Source: Bacteroidetes bacterium ADurb.Bin008 (GTDB taxonomy: Bacteria > Bacteroidota > Bacteroidia > Bacteroidales > Tenuifilaceae). From it: a stretch of DNA of 64,000 nt. The stretch is from contig MWFE01000021.1 in assembly GCA_002071445.1 (NCBI GenBank), positions 1-64,000 of the forward strand, read 5' to 3'. This document shows positions 55,001-63,970 of the stretch, one piece after another. How positions within the stretch are numbered: position 1 is the first letter of the stretch; the number at the start of each line of letters is the position of its first letter. Position numbers and translations under genes: made by a program. The notes below the pieces were generated by a model that did not search any database, was not told the origin of the DNA, and saw only the letters and a list, made by a program, of their open reading frames with translations.

Positions 55001-55857
55001 CTCTCTGCACGGGTGAAAATAGTTACATCATTGACCATTGTAATCTTTTCCTCCTGAGCACGACAGCTAAAGTTACAAGTATGGAAAAGTTTTTGGTTGA
55101 TGGGGAGACGACTTTTGGCCTTTTTGGCGGCATAACCTATTCAACCATACCTGCTTCCGGAGAAACATGGAATTACCTTAAGGGAACGTTAGACGAAACT
55201 CTGATGATTGACGGGTTGCTCAAGGAACTGTTTTCGCACGTTGAACTGATTACCGATACTTTGGCCACTGAGGAGAGGTTTAAATCGTTGGCACCACAAT
55301 GTCAGGCTTTGCACTTGGCCACGCATGGCTTCTTTTTCCCCGACCCGGAAGAGATTAAGATGGCTGTTGAATCGGTGACAGAGGAGGGAGAAGTGGAATT
55401 CCGAGGAGGAACTCCCAACTTTGGGTATAACAACTTTGTGCAGAATCAAAACCCCCTTATGCGCTCGGGACTTGTGTTTGCAGGGGTAAACGATTACTGG
55501 GGCGGGGCCAAAGCGGTGACAGGCGATGATGGTGTGCTCACGGCATTGGAGGTTATCAACATCGACCTGCGCAAGAATAAGCTTGTTGTTCTTTCGGCTT
55601 GCGAAACCGGGCTTGGCGATATTGCAGGAAGCGAGGGGGTTTACGGTTTACAGCGAGCTTTCAAAATGGCTGGTACCAATTTCCTGATCATGAGCCTATG
55701 GCAGGTTCCCGATAAGGAAACATCAGAGTTTATGCAGACTTTTTATTCACTTTTAACTCAGGACAAGGATCTGCAGAAAGCATTTACTCAAACGCAGAAT
55801 ATAATGCGGCAACAGTACGATCCATATTTCTGGGCAGCGTTTGTGCTACTGGAGTAA
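52081..55857 (+). CDS. Exported TPR-CHAT protein (caspase-like protease), first of a pair
   Basis: 1258 residues. Signal peptide (1-20, ending GFGQQ). About 15 TPR units fill residues 30-730 with the A-x-x-Y-x-x-A-L-A-I pattern, giving a long superhelix for protein binding. The CHAT domain (about 840-1258) has both caspase-fold catalytic residues: His1082 in HLATHGFFF and Cys1174 in VLSACETGLGD. CHAT proteases cut specific protein substrates after activation, as in the type III-E CRISPR effector complex. Most studied ones are cytosolic; an N-terminal export signal here suggests periplasmic or surface action. It is followed by a paralogue in the same direction and divergent from a PD40-OmpA operon. 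Confidence 0.92.
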   Translation: MKKQLTVSLVFALLAFSGFGQQSVEELKASLKQQTNAAARMHIQLEIGDLFQNTNPDSALYWYRLAIPSNIHDSTFFATWLESSGDAENYYLAVALARSGLIMAQKRMIDEGAQNLSLAVSLAIGIGQQQLALYASDNLAVVYAKSKNPLMAIQSFEQSLSIYKELNDEKGIVYCLGNLGAINANEKKYYQAAEYYEQLLKIQEQTLAPLETLDDLINIAALYTQLEELDKSKPFWERALDVAMQLKNDEKTALCLTNLGAIGYKNGDMVSAQTYYSQLLSVAQNIQNQSDEVLALNNLATISYNLGDLNKSVQYWEEALALASKIGRVQVVLDALINLSNINFQLENFEKSSQYLEQYVSIGKQVGTPQSLAQSYIGIAEIQEKIKDYTRARGFYQEASKIYNDIGDKAGAANVNVLIGRSFLKEQRYYAAMDFFKVNIDGDGSLPSLVLGESYHGMADLFRLQMQYTIALENYQKAKDLYMEAGNLNQASVCLNTMGLIQQIAGDFPKSIAHYETALGIVKEMGNREGMAAIYNNLGVVYRQLGDLPKAHDSYQKALAIYLELNNQEGASYGYNNLGVIFEQSGDYDKANEYYEKSLAIKQSSDDKGGLSSSLMNMGNVYKHLKKYDKAEEFYNQSLAMCKELNDKQGIALTLGSLAALKLEMYDYNTAVDYANQSLAVAQEIDMQSVIKEAYRQLAWAHNATFVPEWAEEAYLNVISMNYKDINRNFSILSESEKELFFKTIAEDFERFHSFALQRMATNPTITGEVYNNLLRNKGLLLKSGTAMRNAILGSGDEKLIQLFENWIQVKQEVAKLYALPIQERTADPVELEKKANELEISLVKSSSEFSDFEKSLRIEWTDVKHGLKQGEAAIEFTNFTHGRDSVLYCALIITTDCENPWMVPLFEERQLVNILGSYAGNNYQYINSVYGKNNQPNTALYDIIWRPMEQYLKDIDNIYISPGGLLHKVSFSALCTGENSYIIDHCNLFLLSTTAKVTSMEKFLVDGETTFGLFGGITYSTIPASGETWNYLKGTLDETLMIDGLLKELFSHVELITDTLATEERFKSLAPQCQALHLATHGFFFPDPEEIKMAVESVTEEGEVEFRGGTPNFGYNNFVQNQNPLMRSGLVFAGVNDYWGGAKAVTGDDGVLTALEVINIDLRKNKLVVLSACETGLGDIAGSEGVYGLQRAFKMAGTNFLIMSLWQVPDKETSEFMQTFYSLLTQDKDLQKAFTQTQNIMRQQYDPYFWAAFVLLE

Positions 55858-56464
55858 ATTGGATGATTGGTGTTTTGTTAAGTGCTTAAGTTTCGCAAGC
55901 TTCCTACAGACCGCTTTCATTTTCATAGAGTATGTTTTTCCAGGCATTCCATATCCACGTTCAGCAAGTTGGATGGTACGGCTATAATCTCTGTGAATGT
56001 CAGTCATATTAGCACTGCTATGATCAGCTTCAGGCTATCCCTTGCGTTGTACCAAACGGCTTGTCTCCCGTTTTGAAATCGCTGAAACGCCTCGTCACCG
56101 ATAGCCGGTTGTCCTGCTACATATATTGCCTTGTGGCACTGCCAGCGGCGTGAATCGATGCATCGAACCAGCTTGCTGTGAGGATTGTACTGAGCATTTA
56201 CGGCCTGTAAAAAGCCAATTCGCCAGATGTAAAAAGCCAAAGAACCTAAGCGAGGTTAAAAATGGTCTCCATAGCCTTTTCTCAGGAAGAGAAAAAGTTT
56301 TTTTAAATAAATTTTTATACCTTTGGTAAAGCGTGTTACTTGTTTTGAATTTTTAGGGCAAGGTTGTTGATATTCACCGACTACGCCAAGGGTTATATTG
56401 TGTTTTTGTCTATTAGCAAGTTATCTTACTTGCAAAGCTTGAGGTAATAACATTCAACGATAAA
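55858..56464 (+). other. Gap of 607 nt between the two CHAT genes, no gene recognised
   Basis: Both strands contain short frames without recognisable family, for example a 78-residue frame on the minus strand ending at 56004 and the 50-residue frame behind it. They have no clear signal for translation. The base composition appears less AT-rich than other gaps here, so a decayed gene is possible. A promoter box at 56318 serves the next gene. Confidence 0.4.
56318..56325 (+). promoter_or_regulatory. Candidate -7 box (TACCTTTG) of the second CHAT gene
   Basis: TACCTTTG, 166 nt before ATG 56492. It suggests that the second CHAT gene has its own transcript with a leader of about 160 nt. The upstream element is a T-rich run without clear TTG. 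Confidence 0.4.
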
Positions 56465-56491
56465 TTGTCAACCCTAAACCCATCCAAAAAC

Positions 56492-59400
56492 ATGAAAAGT
56501 TCAATCCAAATTCTAGCTTTAACTGCATTGCAGTTGATGTTCATCCATTCATTTGCGCAGGACTGGCAATACTATGATTCCTTAAGCGTACAGAATCAAC
56601 TTAATAATGAATGGGATGCAGCGATAGAGAATGCTGAAAAAGCACTTCAATTAGTAGAGGAAAAATTTGGAGTAAACGATACAACCTATGCCAATGCCTG
56701 TTACGTTTTAGGGTTAATCTATAGAAAAATAGGAGATTACAAGTTGGCCAAAGAATACTACTCCAAAACAAAGGTTATTAGAGAAAATCTTTTGGGAAAA
56801 GAGAACCATAGCTATGCTGAAATATGCAATGGTTTAGCGTTGTTAAATTAGGTTGCTGGGGGAGTATTCTGCGGCAGAATCTTTAAATAAAGAGGCCATT
56901 GACATTTATGAAAAGTTAGAGGATGATGTAAGCCCTGATTATGTTACCTCCTTATCAAATCTTGCTACGCTTTACCGAACAATGGGAAATCTCAATGCAG
57001 CCGAGCCACTATATGTCAAGGTTAAAACCATATATGAAGAAAAATGTGGTAAAGAACACCTCCTTTATGCACGGAGTTGTAATGGTCTTGGAGTATTTTA
57101 CTTGGAGGCGGAAAATTATGATTTGGCTGAATCCCTTTTAATAGAGGCCAAGAATATTCGTGAAAAATTGTTAGGCAAAGATAACGAGGATTACGCTAAT
57201 AGCTGCTCCAATTTAGCAGCGTTATATCAAACTGTAGGAGATTATAAGGCAGCCGAGGAATTGCACCTTGAGGGAAAAGCTATCAGGGCAAAGGTACTGG
57301 GTACGAAACATCGAGACTATGCTGAATCTTGCAACAACCTGGGTCAACTATATAAAGAAATTGGAAATTTTGCATCGGGCGAACCACTTTTAATTGAGAC
57401 TCTAGAAATACTAAAGAGTACTTCGGGTGAAAAGAATATGGATTACGCGGCTGGATGTCAAAATTTAGCATCTTTTTATCGGGCAATGCACAATTATCCC
57501 GCTGCTGAATCATATTATATTAAGGCAAAGGATATTGCTGAGCAATCAGTTGGAAAAGAAAACTTTAAGTATGCAACAATTACAATGGGACTGGCTTCCC
57601 ATTACCACGATATCGGAAAATTCGATATTTCGGAATCACTTTGCCTTGAAGCAGCAAAAATTATTGAAAAAATGCTTGGTAAAAATAATGTTTCCTATGC
57701 AGTGGCAATAGGAAACCTGGCATCTTTCTACCGCGATAAAGGAGATTATAAAACTTCTGAAGCATTTTACCTTGAGGCTCAAAATATTTATAAGATAAAA
57801 CTGGGAAACCAGAATCCACACTTAGCCACCAACTATTCTAATCTTGGTTACATGTATGGAGCTATGGGTAATTATGCAGCATCGGATTCACTATATACTC
57901 AAGCACTTCAAATAAGGGAAAAGCAGCTGGGGAAATTACACCCCTCTTACATAGGAAATTGTTTTAGCCTGGCTTACGTTAACCATTTAAGCAAAAATAA
58001 CCTATTAGCCGAAAAATATTTTACTGAGGCCATGTCGTTGGCCACTAAGACTATGTTAAGAAATTTTTCTTTTATGTCTGAGCGCGAAAAGGAGTTATAC
58101 ATACAAACAGAGTCAAAGTTTTTTCATAATTTCTATTCGTTTTGTATGGATAGAAAAATGGAAAATCCTGAAATTATTTCTGATACTTACAACCATGCTA
58201 TTCAGCTAAAGGGATTGCTTTTAAAATCGTCAACTGCTCTGCGGTCAGCCATATTGTCGAGTAAAGACTCATCGCTAATAGCCATGTATAAAAAATGGAT
58301 TTCGCTGAAAAAGGAAATCTCAACACAATATTCTATAGAAATATCAAAACGTAAAAAGAATCCCGAGGAGTTGGAGAATCAGGCCAATACGCTTGAAAAG
58401 GATCTGGTTCGCCAATCGCAACTATTCAGCGACTTTGAAAAAATGCAGAGCATAACGTGGGAAAGCGTAAAGAAAAACCTTAAACCAGACGAAGTTGCCT
58501 TTGAGTTCATCCACTTTGCCCAAACGGGCAAAAAGGATACTGTGCTCTATGCGGCGCTGATAGTAAAACCCGATTCGCAGTACCCTGAAATGGTTTCCCT
58601 ATTCGTAGAAAAAGATTTGGAAAATATTTTGGGAAAGTTTACCACAAATAACCTGGGCTACGTGAACTCCATTTACGGAACGAACAGCGAGGTCAACACA
58701 CAGCTATACCATTTGATATGGCAACCGATGGAGGAATATCTTGGCCAGGCCAAAACTATATACCTTTCACCCAGCGGATTACTCCACAAGGTATCCTTTG
58801 CCGCCATTGCTAAGAGCGAAAACGTTTACCTGTGCGATGAGTACAGGCTGAACATCCAGTCGAGCACAGCCAAGGTTGCTCTTACTGAGCATTTTGCCAT
58901 TGGAAAGGATTGTAGCGCAACCGTATTTGGCGGCATTAACTACAACACAGATCAAATCGATGAGGAGGTTTGGAGCTACTTAGAAGGAACCAAGTACGAA
59001 GCCGAAAAGATTAAGACCTTGTTGTCAAAGAAAAAAATCAATACCACAATTTTCGTTGGAAATGAATCGACCGAGGAGAAGCTAAAGAATAGTTCTGGCA
59101 AAAGCAATATTTTGCACATCGCCACGCACGGTTTTTTCTTCCCCGATCCGCAGGAGGAGCTTCTGGCTCTGGCCAAAGGGATGGAAGTCGGTGAGGTTTC
59201 ATTTCGTGGGGGACGCAGGACGCGAGGCTTTGGTGTTTGGGGATTCGTGCGTAATCCCAATCCGCTGATGCGGTCGGGCTTAACCTTTGCCGGAGCCAAC
59301 CAGATTTGGACCGACAAATATGTAAGCAGCGATCATGATGGTGTGCTCACTGCCGAGGAGGTGATCAACTTAAATATGCGGAAAACCGATCTTGTTGTGC

Positions 59401-59666
59401 TCTCCGCTTGCGAAACCGGACTGGGCGATATAAAGGGTAGCGAGGGTGTTTACGGCCTGCAGCGTGCATTCAAAATGGCTGGAGCCAAATTTATCGTTAT
59501 GAGTTTGTGGCAGGTGCCCGACCGTGAAACCGTGGAGTTCATGGAAACTTTTTACGCCAAACTGTTGAAACAGAATGATATTCGCAAATCTTTTACAGAA
59601 ACACAAAAGGAAATGCGCCAAAAATACGATCCCTACTTTTGGGCTGCCTTCGTTCTGGTTGAGTAA
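56492..59666 (+). pseudogene. Exported TPR-CHAT protein, second of the pair, with a single-base frameshift
   Basis: ATG 56492 opens a signal peptide (ending HSFAQ) and the first TPR units; TTG 56465 is an alternative start. Translation stops at TAG 56849-56851. Coding continues in the +1 frame from about 56850 to 59666 with no further stop. Removing one T in the AATTAGG stretch (56848-56849) restores a 1057-residue protein whose broken repeat (C-N-G-L-A-L-L-N-R-L-L-G-E-Y) aligns position for position with the previous repeat. TPR units are the 42-residue kinesin-light-chain type. The CHAT dyad is intact: His at 59127-59129 (LHIATHGFFF) and Cys at 59409-59411 (VLSACETGLGD). Possibly a fresh mutation, an assembly error or recoding. 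Confidence 0.8.
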
Positions 59667-59739
59667 TTGGATATAATGAGAGAACAAATTGTTTTTCAGA
59701 TTTTCTTTATGTGAAGGAGATTTTTATTTGAAGTAAGTA

Positions 59740-59770
59740 TTGATTTTTTATTAAAAAGGCACTAAATTTG
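59740..59770 (+). promoter_or_regulatory. Bacteroidota-type promoter of the FecR-like gene
   Basis: TTG at 59740-59742, a 20-nt spacer and TAAATTTG at 59763-59770. Predicted leader about 45 nt before ATG 59823. Confidence 0.6.
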
Positions 59771-59822
59771 TTTTTAGTTCTAATTGATAGCCAATAAAAT
59801 CACACAATAAAATCCATATGCC

Positions 59823-60620
59823 ATGAAAAGATTAGTTTTACTACTCACTATGCCGCTCTACGTTTTCGTAGTATCGGCTCAGGTTCCCTTCAAGGTAATC
59901 ACCGTTAACGGTGAAATTATTGCTACCAAAGCAAATGTGACCTTACAGAATGGGATTGAAGTGTCGAGCGACGACAACTTCGATTTTCGTAAACCCAACT
60001 CAAGGGCTGCCATGATCAACTCGGAGCGGGGAAGGATTGTACTTACCGAGCAGAACGCCTCCGATGCTTTTTCGAAAGCGGCATTTGCTCCTCCCATCAG
60101 TTCCATCAGCTCGCGTAGTGCAACCTTGTCAAACATTGCTGACCTAAAAAATACTTTCGACGACAAGGTGCTTATTATCGAGAGTATGAAGTTGAAGGTT
60201 GGAGCGGATGAATTCCCCATGGAGGACAATAAATTCTTCTACATTAGGTACACATACAACGATGAAACGGTAAATAAGAAATTGACATTTGTCAACGATA
60301 CGCTTATCATCGATAAAGACGAACTTTTTTCGGTTGACGGGAAGGCTATTGATAATTCCGGTGTCAGTCAGGTGAGTTTATATTACTACCGTAAGGGGGA
60401 GCAGAAGCCCGAATCCATTCTGATTAACACTTTTGAGCCTGTTTTTGTTAATAGTCAGCAGCTTAAGCCCGAAATAGATATCATTTACAAAGAGTTGAAA
60501 GGCAAGTCGTCTGAAATGTTACTGTCTGAGATCTACGATTATCTCAATATGTTTTATGGAAAGATTGACAAGGAAGATTTAAAAGTGTGGCTTAAGAAGG
60601 AGTATAAATCCGACTTTTAA
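59823..60620 (+). CDS. Exported FecR-like protein of unknown function, CHAT neighbour
   Basis: 265 residues with a signal peptide (1-20, ending VVSAQ). Residues 22-85 (FKVITVNGEIIATK, LQNGIEVSSDD, SRAAMINSERGRIVLTE) resemble the FecR-type beta domain found in periplasmic sensor and surface proteins. The remainder is a mixed region with a C-terminal helical tail (IYDYLNMFYGKIDKEDLKVWLKKEY). I do not recognise a named family. It has its own promoter and is followed by a terminator, so it is a separate transcript between the CHAT genes and the sensor phosphatase. A role as CHAT substrate or regulator is only inferred from position. Confidence 0.72.
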   Translation: MKRLVLLLTMPLYVFVVSAQVPFKVITVNGEIIATKANVTLQNGIEVSSDDNFDFRKPNSRAAMINSERGRIVLTEQNASDAFSKAAFAPPISSISSRSATLSNIADLKNTFDDKVLIIESMKLKVGADEFPMEDNKFFYIRYTYNDETVNKKLTFVNDTLIIDKDELFSVDGKAIDNSGVSQVSLYYYRKGEQKPESILINTFEPVFVNSQQLKPEIDIIYKELKGKSSEMLLSEIYDYLNMFYGKIDKEDLKVWLKKEYKSDF

Positions 60621-60639
60621 TATTGCAACATTGGAAAGC

Positions 60640-60678
60640 AAAGGGGTGTGAGGTTTTGTGCAACACCCCTTTATTTTT
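60640..60678 (+). terminator. Rho-independent terminator after the FecR-like gene
   Basis: Ten-bp stem AAAGGGGTGT / ACACCCCTTT, 13-nt loop, followed by ATTTTT. It lies 19 nt after the stop codon. It also argues against a start at 60623 for the next gene, because that frame would translate the hairpin. Confidence 0.8.
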
Positions 60679-60700
60679 GAACACTGAAACCTTTCAAAAC

Positions 60701-63700
60701 GTGAAAAAACTCGCTCTGTTTTTCGGCCTTGCCCTGTTTTTCATTTCCGCATTTGCCCAGCATACACGGCAACCCATCTCAAATTTTACACCAGCCGAAT
60801 ACGGACAGGGGTACTCATCGTATACGCATGCCGTAACCGAGGATGAAAATGGGCTAATATACGTAGGCACAGCTTTTGGTATTTTGCAATTCGATGGTAC
60901 TTCGTGGAGATTTATTCCTGTTAAATCGGGCGTCCACGTTACCTCTTTGGCCTTTTTCAATAATACGGTTTACGTAGGGTCGCAGGGTGAGTTTGGATTT
61001 CTAAAAGCTAACGAAAACGGCAGGTTGGAATACCACTCCCTATCCGATAATCTATCGGAGGAAGATAAAAGGTTCACAGAGATATGGAAGGTACTGATTT
61101 GGAATAAACGTATTGTATTTCAGGCCGAAGAGAAGATTTTTGTTTACGCCAACGATTCTATTTCCGTTATTAATCCTGAAACCTCATTCTTCCTTGCGTA
61201 TGTGGTAGATGATCAACTCTTTGTGAGGAGCAAGAATGTCGGTTTAATGGCATATGGCGAAAGCGGATTCTCATTGGTTCCCAACGGGCAAATCTTTGCC
61301 GATCTCAGGGTATTTGCCATACTCCCTTACAAGGAGGATTCCAAAGTAATTGTTACTGAGGAAGGAGGAATTTGGGCGTGGGAGAGCAACCATATTTATA
61401 AAATTAACACCGAAAAGGCAGTTGACAGCAAACTTGACAATTCCGAAATTATCGGCGGAAAGATGCTTTCCGATGGCAATTATGCCCTTTACTCCATGAA
61501 AGGAGGGGTACTTATATTAGACAAATCGTTTGGCATTATCACGGAGTACAACGAGAACACGGGCATGCTCTCGTCTGATATTAAGGATATTATAGAAGAT
61601 GAATATGGCAACCTATGGGCAGCTACCCAGATGGGCGCCAGTAGAATACTCTACACCTCGCCCTTCTCTTATTATAATCAGTCTTCAGGGCTGTACGGAA
61701 CGGTGCTGGCCGTCGGTAGAATGGGAAACCACCTGCTTGTGGGCACTTCGGTAGGACTTTTCATCGATCGGCCCTTGGGTATGAAAGTTTTTGAAGAGGT
61801 AGAAATAACCAAAGGAAGTGGCAGTATTTGGGCCATGGAGAAATCCCCCCAAGGTCTATGGATAGCCACCGATAAAGGGCTTTGGCTGTATGATGGCAAG
61901 AGGTTTACAGGTATTAATCACCAAAATTCGAGTAGCATCAGGTATATCCGTGAGCTCAATTGGATAATTTCGGCGGGCTATGGAGGTTTGCAAATTATTG
62001 ATGCCAAAACCCTACGGCAACTTAAGAGCATTGAAGAGGTGGGGGGAGATATTTACGGGATAGCCTACAAATTTGATAAGAAAACCCGTTCGGTCGAAAT
62101 ATGGTTAGGCTCAAAAACCAGCGGCATTTTTCAACTTATCATTTCCCCTTCCTTAAAATACAACCTTGATTTCTTTGGCCCCGAAGATGGCCTGCCATCC
62201 GATTGGGTTTGTGCCTATCAGGCAGGGAATGATGCGGTGTTTGCCACCTCCGAAGGGATGCTTAGGTTTGTTTACCCCGAGGAAATATATAGCTTAATGG
62301 GTGACAATTCCATGAGCATCGAGGACATTAGGGGCTACTTTGACATTGTGGATTTACCCAAATACTCGCACGATAAATCCATAACTGCCTTTCTTTTTGG
62401 CAACGAAGATTCATATGCAGCGCTGGATTATCATGTGCATTCTATTTCCATGTCCGATAGCATACCCAACAGTTACGATTATGTTACGCTGCAAATGGGG
62501 CGAATAAATACAATAGCCAAACAGGACAATGAACTCTACGTGGGTGGCGACCTGGGCTTATGCATTGTGAATCAGAACAAGCTGATTAAAACCTACTATG
62601 CCAAACCCCATATCCTTTTACGCAAAGTAATCATTGGACAGGACTCTATCATTTGGCATGGTGATGTACAAATTGGCGGAAAGCAATTTGTTATTCCCTT
62701 TTCACTGAATACTTTAAGTCTCGATGTTGCCTCAACTTACCATGATAATGGCATTGGTGCACAGTATTCGTGGATGATCAAGGATGTTGATAAGGGCTAT
62801 ACCCGTTGGACTCCACTGGGAAATATTGCCCTTTCCAACCTTCGGGAAGGGGAATATGAGTTGTTAATGGTGGCTAAGAATATTCACGATGAGCAGGGAA
62901 ATGAGATTAAATTCAACTTCAGGATATTGCCACCCTGGTATCGCAGTGTATGGGCCTACATTCTATACACCATCATTTCCATAGCTTTGATAATACTGAT
63001 AATTCAAATTAACATCAGAAGGCTGAAGGCACAAAACCGCCGATTGGAAGAGATAGTCAGGCAGCGCACAAAAGAGGTGGTGGAACAGAAGGAGCGGATA
63101 GAAAACATCCTGGAGGATATTCGCTCAAGTATTAACTATGCCCAGCGTATCCAGCAGGCACTTCTTCCCAGTCGTGAGCTGATCAAGGAGTACCTGCCAA
63201 AGCATTTTATAATCTTCAAACCGCGTGATGTGGTCAGCGGCGATTTCTACTGGGCTGCAAGGATAAAGCATTGGATTGTTGTAACTGTTGTGGATTGCAC
63301 CGGACATGGTGTCCCCGGTGCGTTTATGAGTATGCTGGGGATGTCGTTCTTGCACGAGATTGTGAGGAAGGAAGAGGTAGTTAATGCTGCCCATGTTCTT
63401 ATTGAACTTCGTAAAGCCGTAATCGAGGCGTTGAAGCAAACAGGCAAGCAGAATGAGCAGAAGGATGGGATGGATATGAGCCTTGCTGTGATCAATCTGA
63501 ATAGCAAAAGGTGTTGCTGGGCCGGGGCCAATAACCCTCTTTACATTGTCCGCAGCAACGGCAATGGAATGGATAAAGAGCAGTTGGAGGATGAAGGCAG
63601 GAACAAATTCTTCTTTTTTGAGAATTGCTACATGCAGGAAATTAAAGCCGATAAGATGCCAGTGGCCATCCATACCTTTATGGACGACTACACAAACCAT

Positions 63701-63946
63701 GAAATCGAATTGCATGAAGGCGACAGGATTTACCTGTTCACTGATGGGTTTGCCGACCAGTTTGGAGGCCCCGATTACAGAAAATTCATGGCCAAATCGT
63801 TGAGGGCATTGATTGCCGATACTTTTAATGCGCCTATTGCGCAGCAGGGAAGCCAAATGGAACAAGTTTTAAATGAATGGATTGCTTCGGCAGGCGATAG
63901 GGCAGAGCAGATAGATGATATTACCCTAATGGGTATCGAGATTTAA
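60701..63946 (+). CDS. Reg_prop/Y_Y_Y sensor protein with SpoIIE/PP2C phosphatase, CHAT-linked copy
   Basis: 1081 residues from GTG 60701, which gives a signal peptide (ending SAFAQ); a frame open from TTG 60623 would begin inside the terminator. Propeller repeats fill about 30-650, the Y_Y_Y domain ends at RILPPWYR, and one membrane helix lies at about 749-771. A coiled coil and a PP2C/SpoIIE domain follow, with SGDFYW, VDCTGHGVPGAFMSMLG, DGMDMSLA and LFTDGFADQFGG. The substrate-binding Asp residues are intact. It is closely similar in all parts to the protein at 700-3933. It would sense an extracytoplasmic signal and dephosphorylate a cytosolic partner. Confidence 0.9.
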   Translation: MKKLALFFGLALFFISAFAQHTRQPISNFTPAEYGQGYSSYTHAVTEDENGLIYVGTAFGILQFDGTSWRFIPVKSGVHVTSLAFFNNTVYVGSQGEFGFLKANENGRLEYHSLSDNLSEEDKRFTEIWKVLIWNKRIVFQAEEKIFVYANDSISVINPETSFFLAYVVDDQLFVRSKNVGLMAYGESGFSLVPNGQIFADLRVFAILPYKEDSKVIVTEEGGIWAWESNHIYKINTEKAVDSKLDNSEIIGGKMLSDGNYALYSMKGGVLILDKSFGIITEYNENTGMLSSDIKDIIEDEYGNLWAATQMGASRILYTSPFSYYNQSSGLYGTVLAVGRMGNHLLVGTSVGLFIDRPLGMKVFEEVEITKGSGSIWAMEKSPQGLWIATDKGLWLYDGKRFTGINHQNSSSIRYIRELNWIISAGYGGLQIIDAKTLRQLKSIEEVGGDIYGIAYKFDKKTRSVEIWLGSKTSGIFQLIISPSLKYNLDFFGPEDGLPSDWVCAYQAGNDAVFATSEGMLRFVYPEEIYSLMGDNSMSIEDIRGYFDIVDLPKYSHDKSITAFLFGNEDSYAALDYHVHSISMSDSIPNSYDYVTLQMGRINTIAKQDNELYVGGDLGLCIVNQNKLIKTYYAKPHILLRKVIIGQDSIIWHGDVQIGGKQFVIPFSLNTLSLDVASTYHDNGIGAQYSWMIKDVDKGYTRWTPLGNIALSNLREGEYELLMVAKNIHDEQGNEIKFNFRILPPWYRSVWAYILYTIISIALIILIIQINIRRLKAQNRRLEEIVRQRTKEVVEQKERIENILEDIRSSINYAQRIQQALLPSRELIKEYLPKHFIIFKPRDVVSGDFYWAARIKHWIVVTVVDCTGHGVPGAFMSMLGMSFLHEIVRKEEVVNAAHVLIELRKAVIEALKQTGKQNEQKDGMDMSLAVINLNSKRCCWAGANNPLYIVRSNGNGMDKEQLEDEGRNKFFFFENCYMQEIKADKMPVAIHTFMDDYTNHEIELHEGDRIYLFTDGFADQFGGPDYRKFMAKSLRALIADTFNAPIAQQGSQMEQVLNEWIASAGDRAEQIDDITLMGIEI

Positions 63947-63970
63947 AATGTTTTGGCTGACTCACGATAC

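Noticed and set aside
63125..63865. Open frame of 246 residues antisense to the PP2C domain
   Set aside because: It is opposite a conserved catalytic domain, with a composition typical of reverse-strand shadows.
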